A stretch of DNA of 64,000 bases, from positions 3,596,001 through 3,660,000 of the forward strand of contig OZ252290.1 of NCBI GenBank assembly GCA_965250105.1, written 5' to 3'. Each line of letters begins with the position of its first letter. The stretch's first letter is position 1. The translations under genes were made by a program, and so were the position numbers. The notes beneath the pieces were generated by a model. The model searched no databases, was not told where the DNA came from, and worked only from the letters and a program-made list of their open reading frames with translations. Shown here piece by piece: positions 17,538 through 26,430 of the stretch. The DNA comes from JBCBSK01 sp965250105 (lineage in GTDB: Bacteria; Pseudomonadota; Alphaproteobacteria; Rhizobiales; Tepidamorphaceae).

Positions 17538-18221
17538 ATGAGTCTGGCCAAATTCCCGGACGACATGGTGTCGGGCTCGGCCTGGGCCGAGCAGATCGGC
17601 GTGGGCTATACGCTGTTCAATCCGATGCCGATGATCGCCGCGTCGACCCGGGTCGCCATGCTGATGCCGACGCTGGCCGTCGGCACCGCGATCGGGCTCG
17701 TCATGGGCGCATCACGCATCGCCGGCGTCCCGGAACCGCGTTTCGACGTCTTCGCGGTGGGCGACCCGGTCATGACGCCAACCGCGTTCACACCGGTCGC
17801 GCCGCCGCAGCCGAAAACGGTCCAGCCGAAGCCGGCGCGCGCGACGGCCAAACCCGAAGCGGGCGGGCCCGTGAAAGCGCCTGCTCCGAAGGCGCCCGCG
17901 CCTAAGGCACCCGCGCCCAAGGCGTCCGCGTCGCCGGCCTCCGCATCGCCCGCGCCGAAGACCGCCGCCGCCGACATGTCCGCCCGGCCGGCCGGGCTCG
18001 AAGTCGCGCGCGGCGGCAAGCCGGATGATCTGCAACGGATCAGCGGCATTGGACCGAAGCTCGAAATGGTCCTGAACGATCTCGGCATCTATCATTTCGA
18101 CCAGATCGCGGCCTGGACGGTGGACGAGGTCGCCTGGATCGATACCTATCTCAAGCTTAGAAACCGCATCACGCGCGACAATTGGATCGCGCAGGCCGAC
18201 GCGCTGAAGGCGGCGGACTGA
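17538..18221 (+). CDS. Membrane-anchored COG3743-like helix-hairpin-helix protein in the nuo operon
   Basis: This 227-residue protein is not a recognised complex I subunit. It has one or two hydrophobic segments near residues 20-60 (MLMPTLAVGTAIGLVMGAS), a Pro-Ala-Lys linker with tandem APKAP repeats (nt about 17877-17930), and a C-terminal domain at residues 162-226 with DDLQRISGIGPKLE and LGIYHFDQIAAW. That domain is nearly the same as the NuoE tail. COG3743 is annotated as a predicted FEN1-like 5' DNA nuclease, but only the DNA-binding-type hairpin is visible here and no nuclease residues. ATG 17538 is preferred over ATG 17532 because AGAGGA (17524-17529) is then at proper spacing. Confidence 0.8.
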   Translation: MSLAKFPDDMVSGSAWAEQIGVGYTLFNPMPMIAASTRVAMLMPTLAVGTAIGLVMGASRIAGVPEPRFDVFAVGDPVMTPTAFTPVAPPQPKTVQPKPARATAKPEAGGPVKAPAPKAPAPKAPAPKASASPASASPAPKTAAADMSARPAGLEVARGGKPDDLQRISGIGPKLEMVLNDLGIYHFDQIAAWTVDEVAWIDTYLKLRNRITRDNWIAQADALKAAD

Positions 18222-18267
18222 CCTGATACAGACGCGGGCCCCGAGGCCGGCGGACAAGGGATGAGCA

Positions 18268-20349
18268 ATGGCGAAACTGATCGTCGACGGCAATGAGATC
18301 GAGGTTCCGGATCACTACACGATCCTGCAGGCCTGCGAGGAAGCCGGCGCGGAGATCCCGCGCTTCTGTTTCCATGAAAGGCTGTCGATCGCCGGCAATT
18401 GCCGCATGTGTCTGGTCGAGGTCGTCGGCGCGCCCAAGCCCGCCGCGTCCTGCGCCATGGGCGTCAAGGATCTGCGGCCCGGCAAGGACGGCTCGCCGCC
18501 CCAGGTCAACACCAAGACGCCGCTGGTGAAGAAGGCGCGCGAAGGGGTGATGGAGTTCCTGCTCATCAATCACCCGCTCGACTGCCCGATCTGCGATCAG
18601 GGCGGGGAATGCGATCTCCAGGACCAGGCGATGGCCTATGGTGTCGACGCCTCGCGCTTTCACGAGAACAAGCGCGCCGTGGAAGACAAATATATCGGCC
18701 CGCTCGTCAAGACGATCATGACGCGCTGCATCCATTGCACGCGCTGCGTTAGGTTCGCCACCGAGGTCGCCGGCGTGCCCGAACTCGGCGCCACCGGTCG
18801 CGGCGAGGACATGGAGATCACCACCTATCTCGAAAGCGCGATGACGTCGGAACTTCAGGGCAATGTCATCGATCTGTGCCCCGTCGGCGCGCTGACATCG
18901 CGGCCCTATGCCTTCTCGGCCCGGCCGTGGGAGCTGACCAAGACCGAATCGATCGACGTCATGGACGCGCTCGGCTCGGCGATCCGCGTCGATACGCGCG
19001 GCCGCGAGGTGATGCGGATCATGCCGCGCACCAATGAGGACGTGAACGAGGAGTGGATCTCCGACAAGACCCGCTTCATCTGGGACGGCCTCAGGACCCA
19101 ACGCCTCGACCGGCCCTATGTCCGCCGCGACGGCAAGCTGACGCCGGCGAGCTGGTCGGAAGCCTTCGCGGCCATCGCCGACAAGGTCAAAGCTTCAAGC
19201 GGTGAGAAGATCGGCGCCCTGGCCGGACCGGTGGCCGGCGTCGAGGAGATGATCGCGCTGAAACAGCTCCTCGATGCGCTCGGATCGGCAAATCGCGACG
19301 TGCGGCCGGCCGGATCGGCACTCGATCCAGCGAAGGGCAGGGCGAGCTATCTGTTCAACACCACGATCGCCGGCATCGAGGACGCCGATTCGCTGGTCAT
19401 CGTCGGCGCCAATCCGCGCATCGAGGCGCCCGTTCTCAATGCGCGCATCCGCAAGCGCTGGCTCGACGGCGATTTCCCGATCACCGTCATCGGCGAACAT
19501 GCCGACCTGACCTATGGCTATCACTATGCCGGCGCGGGCCCCGAGAGCCTGGCGCAACTCGCCGATGGCGGGGCGGCAGGAGGCGAGCGTCCGGCGGTGA
19601 TCGTCGGCCAGGGCGCGCTGACGCGTTCCGATGGTGCGGCGATCCTGGCCAGCGCGGCCGATCTCGCCCTGTCGCTCGGAGCCGTGACCGACGACTGGAA
19701 CGGCTTCAACATTCTGCATGTCGCGGCGTCGATGGTCGGCGGCCTCGATATCGGCTTCGTGCCGGGCGAGGGCGGTCTCGCGACCAAGGACATGCTGGCG
19801 GGCGGGCTCGACGTCCTGTTCCTGCTCGGCGCCGACGAAGTGGATGTCGGCGGGCTCGGCGATACCTTCGTCGTCTATATCGGCACCCATGGCGATCGTG
19901 GCGCCCACCGCGCCGACGTCATCCTGCCGGCGGCCGCCTATACCGAGAAATCGGCGACCTATGTGAACACCGAAGGCCGCGTGCAGCGCACCGCGCGCGC
20001 CGCCTTCCCGCCGGGCGAGGCGCGCGAGGATTGGGCCATCATCCGGGCGCTGTCGGACCGTCTGGGCCACACCTTGCCCTTCGATTCGCTTGACGCGCTG
20101 CGCGATCGGATGGTTGAAGCGCATCCGCATCTCGGCCGGCTGGGCGAGATCGCGGCCGGCGCGCCGGGCGACATCTCGAAACTCGCCAAGGGCGCGAAAT
20201 CGAAGATCACCAAAGCGGGCTTCGTCTCGGCGGTGTCGGATTTCTATCTGACCAATCCGATCGCGCGCGCTTCCAAGGTGATGGCTGAAATGAGCGCGCT
20301 GCGCCAGGGCATGGCGGCGGTCGACGGGAGCACTGGCACCGATGGATGA
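18268..20349 (+). CDS. nuoG: NADH-quinone oxidoreductase subunit G
   Basis: NuoG is the largest peripheral-arm subunit and carries several Fe-S clusters between NuoF and the quinone site. The 693-residue protein begins with a [2Fe-2S] ferredoxin domain (CFHERLSIAGNCRMCLVEV), followed by the NuoG-type motif HPLDCPICDQGGECDLQD and the [4Fe-4S] motif TRCIHCTRCVRF, then a molybdopterin oxidoreductase-like domain without molybdenum function. The length matches alphaproteobacterial NuoG. Its end overlaps the nuoH start by eight bases. Confidence 0.97.
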   Translation: MAKLIVDGNEIEVPDHYTILQACEEAGAEIPRFCFHERLSIAGNCRMCLVEVVGAPKPAASCAMGVKDLRPGKDGSPPQVNTKTPLVKKAREGVMEFLLINHPLDCPICDQGGECDLQDQAMAYGVDASRFHENKRAVEDKYIGPLVKTIMTRCIHCTRCVRFATEVAGVPELGATGRGEDMEITTYLESAMTSELQGNVIDLCPVGALTSRPYAFSARPWELTKTESIDVMDALGSAIRVDTRGREVMRIMPRTNEDVNEEWISDKTRFIWDGLRTQRLDRPYVRRDGKLTPASWSEAFAAIADKVKASSGEKIGALAGPVAGVEEMIALKQLLDALGSANRDVRPAGSALDPAKGRASYLFNTTIAGIEDADSLVIVGANPRIEAPVLNARIRKRWLDGDFPITVIGEHADLTYGYHYAGAGPESLAQLADGGAAGGERPAVIVGQGALTRSDGAAILASAADLALSLGAVTDDWNGFNILHVAASMVGGLDIGFVPGEGGLATKDMLAGGLDVLFLLGADEVDVGGLGDTFVVYIGTHGDRGAHRADVILPAAAYTEKSATYVNTEGRVQRTARAAFPPGEAREDWAIIRALSDRLGHTLPFDSLDALRDRMVEAHPHLGRLGEIAAGAPGDISKLAKGAKSKITKAGFVSAVSDFYLTNPIARASKVMAEMSALRQGMAAVDGSTGTDG

Positions 20350-21367
20350 TTTCCTCGTCACCTTCGGCATCCCATTTCTGATCATCGTGGGGCAGAGCCT
20401 TCTGCTGCTCGTCGCGCTTTTGCTGGTGATCGCCTATATCCTCTATGCCGACCGCAAGATCTGGGCGGCGGTGCAGTTGCGCCGCGGCCCGAATGTGGTG
20501 GGCGCGTTCGGCCTGCTGCAATCCTTTGCCGACTTCGGCAAGTTCCTGATCAAGGAACCGGTCATTCCGGCCGGCGCCGACAAGACGGTGTTCCTGCTCG
20601 CGCCCGTCGTCACCTGCGCGCTGGCGCTGCTCGCCTGGGCGGTCATTCCGGTCGACGCGGGCTGGGTGATCGCCGACATCAATGTCGGCATCCTGTTCGT
20701 CTTCGCGATCTCCTCGCTCGGCGTCTATGGCGTGATCATGGGCGGCTGGGCGTCGAACTCGAAATATCCCTTCCTTGGCGCGCTCCGCTCGACGGCCCAG
20801 ATGGTGTCCTACGAGGTCTCGATCGGCTTCGTGATGATCACGGTGCTGTTATGCGTCGGCTCGCTCAACCTCACCGCGATCGTCGAGGCCCAGGACGGGC
20901 CCTACGGCATGCTGAACTGGTTCCTGCTGCCGCTGTTTCCGATGTTCGTGATCTTCTTCATCTCGGCGCTGGCCGAGACGAACAGGCCGCCTTTCGATCT
21001 GCCGGAGGCCGAATCGGAACTGGTCGCGGGCTTCATGGTCGAATATTCCTCGACGCCCTATCTCCTGTTCATGCTGGGCGAGTATGTGGCGATCATGACC
21101 ATGTGCGCGCTGACCACGATCCTGTTTCTCGGCGGCTGGCTGCCGCCATTCCCGTTCCCGCCCTTCACCTGGGTGCCCGGCGTCGTCTGGTTCCTGTTGA
21201 AGGTCTGTTTCGTCTTCTTCCTGTTCGCCATGGTGAAGGCCATGGTTCCGCGTTACCGCTACGATCAGTTGATGCGCCTTGGCTGGAAGGTGTTTCTGCC
21301 TATTTCCCTCGGCATGGTGATCGTGGTGGCGACCGTTCTGAAGCTGACGGGATGGACGGCGGCGTAA
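20342..21367 (+). CDS. nuoH: NADH-quinone oxidoreductase subunit H
   Basis: NuoH is the membrane subunit that forms the quinone channel together with NuoB and NuoD. The 341-residue, highly hydrophobic protein has the signatures YADRKIWAAVQLRRGPNVVG and ALAETNRPPFDLPEAESELV, the latter on the loop facing the quinone chamber. The length is typical. Translation is coupled to nuoG by overlap. Confidence 0.97.
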   Translation: MDDFLVTFGIPFLIIVGQSLLLLVALLLVIAYILYADRKIWAAVQLRRGPNVVGAFGLLQSFADFGKFLIKEPVIPAGADKTVFLLAPVVTCALALLAWAVIPVDAGWVIADINVGILFVFAISSLGVYGVIMGGWASNSKYPFLGALRSTAQMVSYEVSIGFVMITVLLCVGSLNLTAIVEAQDGPYGMLNWFLLPLFPMFVIFFISALAETNRPPFDLPEAESELVAGFMVEYSSTPYLLFMLGEYVAIMTMCALTTILFLGGWLPPFPFPPFTWVPGVVWFLLKVCFVFFLFAMVKAMVPRYRYDQLMRLGWKVFLPISLGMVIVVATVLKLTGWTAA

Positions 21368-21420
21368 GCGACCCTCCCGTGACGGCGCACCGCGCGGGGC
21401 ACGACTGACGAGGCTAACGA

Positions 21421-21912
21421 ATGGCAACACTGGACCGAGCGGCGCGTGCCGTCTTCTTGTCGGAGTTCGTGTCCGCGTTCTTCCTGTCGATGCGGTATTT
21501 CTTCAAGCCGAAGGCGACGTTGAACTACCCCTTCGAGAAGGGCCCGATCTCGCCGCGCTTTCGCGGCGAACACGCCCTGCGCCGCTATCCCAATGGCGAG
21601 GAGCGCTGCATCGCGTGCAAGCTGTGCGAGGCGATTTGCCCCGCACAGGCGATCACCATCGAGGCCGGCCCGCGCCGCAATGACGGCACGCGGCGGACCA
21701 CGCGCTACGACATCGACATGGTCAAATGCATCTATTGCGGCTTCTGCCAGGAAGCCTGCCCGGTCGATGCCATCGTCGAGGGACCGAATTTCGAGTTCGC
21801 CGTCGAGACGCGCGAGGAACTCTATTACGACAAGGAGCGCCTGCTCGATAACGGCGATCGCTGGGAGCGCGAAATCGCCAAGAACATCGAGCTCGACGCG
21901 CCCTACAGATAA
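21421..21912 (+). CDS. nuoI: NADH-quinone oxidoreductase subunit I
   Basis: NuoI is a 2[4Fe-4S] ferredoxin-type subunit carrying clusters N6a and N6b. In the 163-residue product the two motifs are Cys63, Cys66, Cys69, Cys73 (CIACKLCEAICP) and Cys103, Cys106, Cys109, Cys113 (CIYCGFCQEACP). An N-terminal amphipathic helix docks it on the membrane arm. The 53-base gap after nuoH and the 90-base gap before nuoJ are the widest between true subunit genes in the second half of the operon. Confidence 0.97.
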   Translation: MATLDRAARAVFLSEFVSAFFLSMRYFFKPKATLNYPFEKGPISPRFRGEHALRRYPNGEERCIACKLCEAICPAQAITIEAGPRRNDGTRRTTRYDIDMVKCIYCGFCQEACPVDAIVEGPNFEFAVETREELYYDKERLLDNGDRWEREIAKNIELDAPYR

Positions 21913-22002
21913 CCGTGATTTCGTGGCCCGTCACGCTGGACGGGCCGCCGCCCTGTCAGTATAGAACTATTCGCTTTCCAACCGGCCTCCAGCGGAGCCC
22001 TC

Positions 22003-22617
22003 ATGGCGCTGTCTGCCGTCTTCTTCTACGTGTTCGCGTCCGTCTTGATCGCCGCGTCGGTCATGGTCATCGTCGCGCGCAATCCGGTGCATTCGGTGCT
22101 CTGGCTGATTCTCGGCTTCTTCAACGCCGCCGGCCTGTTCGTGCTTCTCGGCGCCGAGTTCCTGGCGATGATCCTCGTCGTCGTCTATGTCGGCGCCATC
22201 GCGGTGTTGTTCCTGTTCGTCGTGATGATGATCGACGTCGATTTCGCCAGCATGCGCCGGGGCATGTTGGAATACATGCCGGTCGGGCTCTTGATCGGCT
22301 TCATTCTGCTGGCTGAACTATTGTTCGTCGTCGGCGCGATGACCATCACGCCGGAACTGACCGCGCGAATCGACGTGCCGCTGCCGGATCCGGGCGAGAT
22401 CAACAATGTCGAGGCGATCGGTCTCGTGCTCTATACCGACTACGTCTTCTTCTTCCAGATCTCGGGCATGGTGCTTTTGGTCGCCATGATCGGCGCCATC
22501 ACGCTGACGCTGCGCCACAAGGAAGGCGTCAAGCGCCAGGACATGGCGGCCCAGGTCGCGCGCGATCCGAAATCGGCGATCGAGGTGCGCAAGGTCGATA
22601 CGGGCCGGGGGATCTGA
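22003..22617 (+). CDS. nuoJ: NADH-quinone oxidoreductase subunit J
   Basis: NuoJ is a five-helix membrane subunit at the start of the proton-pumping arm. The 204-residue product has the conserved ARNPVHSVLWLILGFFNAAG and VVYVGAIAVLFLFVVMMI segments. The C-terminal part after residue 170 is hydrophilic. It is followed closely by nuoK. Confidence 0.96.
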   Translation: MALSAVFFYVFASVLIAASVMVIVARNPVHSVLWLILGFFNAAGLFVLLGAEFLAMILVVVYVGAIAVLFLFVVMMIDVDFASMRRGMLEYMPVGLLIGFILLAELLFVVGAMTITPELTARIDVPLPDPGEINNVEAIGLVLYTDYVFFFQISGMVLLVAMIGAITLTLRHKEGVKRQDMAAQVARDPKSAIEVRKVDTGRGI

Positions 22618-22623
22618 CGCATC

Positions 22624-22932
22624 ATGGTCATCGGCGTTTCGCACTTTCTCGCGGTTAGCGCGATCGTGTTCACGATCGGCATTCTGGGCATTTTCCTCAA
22701 TCGCAAGAACATCATCATCTTCCTGATGTCGATCGAGCTGATCCTGCTGTCGGTCAGCATCAATCTCGTCGCCTTCTCGGCGTTTCTCGGCGATCTGATG
22801 GGCCAGGTCTTCGCCATGTTCATCCTCACCGTGGCGGCCGCCGAAGCGGCGATCGGCCTGGCGATTATCGTCGCCTTCTTCCGCAATCGCGGATCGATCG
22901 CCGTCGACGACGTCTCGAGCATGCGGGGCTAG
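22624..22932 (+). CDS. nuoK: NADH-quinone oxidoreductase subunit K
   Basis: NuoK is the smallest proton-channel subunit, related to MrpC. The 102-residue product has three membrane helices, with conserved buried glutamates in LMSIELILLSVS and TVAAAEAAIGLAI. The length is the family norm. Spacing to nuoJ (6 bases) and nuoL (4 bases) shows tight operon packing. Confidence 0.97.
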   Translation: MVIGVSHFLAVSAIVFTIGILGIFLNRKNIIIFLMSIELILLSVSINLVAFSAFLGDLMGQVFAMFILTVAAAEAAIGLAIIVAFFRNRGSIAVDDVSSMRG

Positions 22933-22936
22933 GCGC

Positions 22937-24907
22937 ATGTATTCGGCCATCGTTTTCCTGCCGCTGATCGGCTGTCTGATCGCGGCCTTCCTCGGCCGTG
23001 TCATCGGCCATCGCGCCACCGAAGTGGTGACGACGTCGCTGGTGGCGATTTCGGCGGTCTTGTCCTGGGTCGCGCTGGCGTCGGTCGGCTTCGGCGGCGA
23101 GGAGGTCAGGGTCACCGTCCTGCCGTGGATCACGTCGGGCACGCTGAGCGTCGACTGGGCGTTCCGCATCGACACGCTGACATCGGTGATGCTGGTCGTG
23201 GTGACGACGGTGTCGTCGCTCGTCCATCTCTATTCGATCGGCTATATGAGCCACGACCCGTCGCGGGCGCGGTTCTTCTGCTATCTGTCGCTGTTCACCT
23301 TCGCCATGCTGATGCTGGTGACCGCGGACAATCTCCTGCAGCTCTTCTTCGGTTGGGAGGGCGTCGGGCTCGCCTCCTATCTCCTGATCGGCTTCTGGTA
23401 TCACAAGCCGTCGGCGAACGCGGCGGCGATGAAGGCCTTCATCGTCAATCGGGTCGGCGATTTCGGCTTCATCCTCGGCATTTTCGGTTGTTTCGTCCTG
23501 TTCGGCTCGATCGAGTTCGACACCATCTTCGCCAATGCGGCGAGCGCCGAGGGGCGGACCCTGTCGATCTTCGGCATCGAATGGGACGCGGTCACCATTG
23601 TCTGCCTGCTTCTGTTCATGGGCGCGATGGGCAAGTCGGCTCAGTTCCTGCTGCACACCTGGCTGCCGGACGCGATGGAAGGCCCGACGCCGGTCTCGGC
23701 CCTGATCCATGCCGCGACCATGGTCACCGCCGGCGTCTTCCTCGTCGCGCGCATGTCGCCGCTGTTCGAACATTCCGACACCGCGCTTCTGGTCGTCACC
23801 TTCATCGGTGCCTTCACCGCTTTCTTCGCCGCCACGATCGGCATGGTGCAGAACGACATCAAGCGCGTGATCGCCTATTCGACCTGTTCGCAGCTCGGCT
23901 ATATGTTCGCGGCCCTCGGCGTCGGCGCCTATTCGGCGGCGATCTTTCACCTGTTCACCCACGCCTTCTTCAAGGCGCTTCTGTTCCTCGGCTCGGGCTC
24001 GGTGATCCATGCCATGTCCGACGAGCAGGACATGCGCAAGATGGGCGGGCTGCGCAAGCACATCCCCGTTACCTATTGGATGATGATCGTCGGCACGCTG
24101 GCGCTGACCGGCGCCGGCATCCCCGGCATCTATATCGGCACGTCGGGCTTCTTCTCGAAGGACATCATCATCGAGGCGACCTATGCCGCCGAAACGATCT
24201 TCAGCGGCTTCGCCTTCTGGATGCTCGTCATCGCGGCGCTGATGACCTCGTTCTACTCCTGGCGCGTCATGTTCATGACCTTCCACGGCAAGCCGCGCGC
24301 CAGCGCCGAGGTGATGAGCCATGTGCATGAATCACCGATGGTGATGCTGATCCCGCTCTTCGTGCTGGCGGCCGGCGCGCTGTTTGCCGGGCATGCCTTC
24401 TACGGCCCCTTTGTCGGGCATCATTTCGAGGACTTCTGGAATGGCGCCATCGCCCATGGCACGGTCATGGTGGACGGCGCGGCGATGACCGTCGTCGCGG
24501 CCGCCGAGGAAGTGCCGAAATGGGCCGTCTGGTCGCCGACGGTGGCCATGCTGATCGGTCTCGCGCTGGCCTATCTGTTCTATATCGCGCGGACGGATAT
24601 CCCGGTGACGCTGGCCCGCGAGCAGGACCTTCTCTACAAATTCCTGCTCAACAAGTGGTATATCGACGAGATTTACGATTTTCTCTTCGTGCGTCCGACC
24701 ATGGCGATCGGCCAGTTCCTCTGGAAGGGCGTCGATGGCGGGGTGATCGACCGCTTCGGACCGAACGGGATCGCCGCCGGCGTCGTCGGCGTAACCCAGC
24801 GGCTGGTGCGGCTGCAGACCGGCTATCTCTACCACTATGCCTTTGCCATGATCATCGGCGTCGCGGCGCTGGTCACCTGGTTCATGTTCGCGGGCGGGCT
24901 TGACTGA
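22937..24907 (+). CDS. nuoL: NADH-quinone oxidoreductase subunit L
   Basis: NuoL is the distal antiporter-like subunit with the long lateral helix of complex I. The 656-residue protein has the antiporter core segments LLQLFFGWEGVGLASYLLIGFW and HTWLPDAMEGPTPVSALIHA, the latter with the proton-channel residues. The C-terminal part carries the lateral helix. Its stop codon overlaps the first base of nuoM (TGATG). Confidence 0.97.
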   Translation: MYSAIVFLPLIGCLIAAFLGRVIGHRATEVVTTSLVAISAVLSWVALASVGFGGEEVRVTVLPWITSGTLSVDWAFRIDTLTSVMLVVVTTVSSLVHLYSIGYMSHDPSRARFFCYLSLFTFAMLMLVTADNLLQLFFGWEGVGLASYLLIGFWYHKPSANAAAMKAFIVNRVGDFGFILGIFGCFVLFGSIEFDTIFANAASAEGRTLSIFGIEWDAVTIVCLLLFMGAMGKSAQFLLHTWLPDAMEGPTPVSALIHAATMVTAGVFLVARMSPLFEHSDTALLVVTFIGAFTAFFAATIGMVQNDIKRVIAYSTCSQLGYMFAALGVGAYSAAIFHLFTHAFFKALLFLGSGSVIHAMSDEQDMRKMGGLRKHIPVTYWMMIVGTLALTGAGIPGIYIGTSGFFSKDIIIEATYAAETIFSGFAFWMLVIAALMTSFYSWRVMFMTFHGKPRASAEVMSHVHESPMVMLIPLFVLAAGALFAGHAFYGPFVGHHFEDFWNGAIAHGTVMVDGAAMTVVAAAEEVPKWAVWSPTVAMLIGLALAYLFYIARTDIPVTLAREQDLLYKFLLNKWYIDEIYDFLFVRPTMAIGQFLWKGVDGGVIDRFGPNGIAAGVVGVTQRLVRLQTGYLYHYAFAMIIGVAALVTWFMFAGGLD

Positions 24908-26421
24908 TGCTGACCTGGCCGATCCTCTCGCTCGTCACCTTCCTGCCGCTCGTCGGCGCGCTGTTCATCTTCTTCATCCGGGGCGATGACGCGGTCTCGG
25001 TGCGCAATGCCCGCTGGGTGGCGCTGTGGGCCACCGTCGCCACCTTCCTGCTGTCGTTGTTGATCTGGGCGCTGTTCGATCCGACGACGCCGGATTTCCA
25101 GTTCGTCGAGCGCAGCGAATGGCTTGGCGGGACGATCACCTATCATATGGGTGTCGACGGCATTTCGATGCTGTTCGTCATCCTGACGACCTTCCTGATG
25201 CCGTTTTGCATCCTGGCGAGCTGGAAGTCGGTCAAGGTGCGCGTCAAGGAATACATGATCGCGTTCCTGGTGCTCGAAACGCTGATGATCGGCGTGTTCT
25301 GCGCCCTCGACCTGGTCCTGTTCTACCTGTTCTTCGAGGGCAGCCTCATTCCGATGTTCATCATCATCGGCGTGTGGGGCGGGGCGCGCCGGGTCTATGC
25401 GAGCTTCAAGTTCTTCCTCTACACGCTGCTTGGCTCGCTTCTGATGCTGCTCGCCATCATGGCGATGTATTGGCAGGCTGGCACGACGGACATCGCCGCG
25501 ATCCTCGCCAATCCGGATTTCCCCTCGCATATGCAGTTCTGGCTGTGGCTGGCCTTCTTCGCCTCCTTCGCGGTGAAGATGCCGATGTGGCCGGTCCATA
25601 CCTGGCTGCCCGACGCCCATGTCGAGGCGCCGACGGCGGGCTCGGTCATCCTGGCCGGCATCCTGTTGAAGATGGGCGGTTACGGCTTCCTGCGCTTCTC
25701 GCTGCCGATGTTCCCGGAGGCATCGGACTTCTTCGCGCCCTTGGTATTCGCGCTCAGCGTGATCGCCATCGTCTACACGTCGCTCGTCGCGTTGATGCAG
25801 GACGACATGAAGAAGCTGATCGCCTATTCGTCCGTCGCCCATATGGGCTTCGTGACCATGGGGATCTTCACCGCGACTCATGAAGGCGTTCAGGGCGGCA
25901 TCTTCCAGATGATCAGCCACGGCATCGTGTCGGCGGCCCTGTTCCTGTGCGTTGGCGTGATCTATGACCGCATGCATACCCGCGCGATCGCGGCCTATGG
26001 CGGCCTCGTCGAACGGATGCCGATCTATGCCGCCGTCTTCATGCTGTTCACCATGGCGAATGTCGGTCTGCCGGGCACCAGCGGCTTCATCGGCGAGTTC
26101 CTGACGCTGCTCGCCGCCTTCCAGGTCAATACCTGGATCGCCGTCTTCGGCGCGCTCGGCATGATCCTGTCGGCGGGCTACGCGCTGTGGCTCTATCGCC
26201 GGGTCATCTTCGGCGTGCTCGAAAAGGACACGCTGAAATCGATCCGCGATCTCGAACCGCGCGAGATCGCCATTCTCGCCCCGCTGGTCGTGCTCACCGT
26301 CTTGTTCGGCGTCTATCCCGCCCCGATCCTCGACGTGACCGCCGTGTCGGTCGACCACCTCATCGCGAACTATCAGACCGCGCTGATGGAAGCGCAGTCT
26401 GTCGGCCTCGCCGGACAATAG
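24907..26421 (+). CDS. nuoM: NADH-quinone oxidoreductase subunit M
   Basis: NuoM is the second antiporter-like proton-pumping subunit. The 504-residue protein has the conserved KMPMWPVHTWLPDAHVEAPT and LFYLFFEGSLIPMFIIIG segments, including the essential glutamate in FFEGSL. The length is typical. A 9-base gap separates it from nuoN. Confidence 0.97.
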   Translation: MLTWPILSLVTFLPLVGALFIFFIRGDDAVSVRNARWVALWATVATFLLSLLIWALFDPTTPDFQFVERSEWLGGTITYHMGVDGISMLFVILTTFLMPFCILASWKSVKVRVKEYMIAFLVLETLMIGVFCALDLVLFYLFFEGSLIPMFIIIGVWGGARRVYASFKFFLYTLLGSLLMLLAIMAMYWQAGTTDIAAILANPDFPSHMQFWLWLAFFASFAVKMPMWPVHTWLPDAHVEAPTAGSVILAGILLKMGGYGFLRFSLPMFPEASDFFAPLVFALSVIAIVYTSLVALMQDDMKKLIAYSSVAHMGFVTMGIFTATHEGVQGGIFQMISHGIVSAALFLCVGVIYDRMHTRAIAAYGGLVERMPIYAAVFMLFTMANVGLPGTSGFIGEFLTLLAAFQVNTWIAVFGALGMILSAGYALWLYRRVIFGVLEKDTLKSIRDLEPREIAILAPLVVLTVLFGVYPAPILDVTAVSVDHLIANYQTALMEAQSVGLAGQ

Positions 26422-26430
26422 GCCAGAGCC

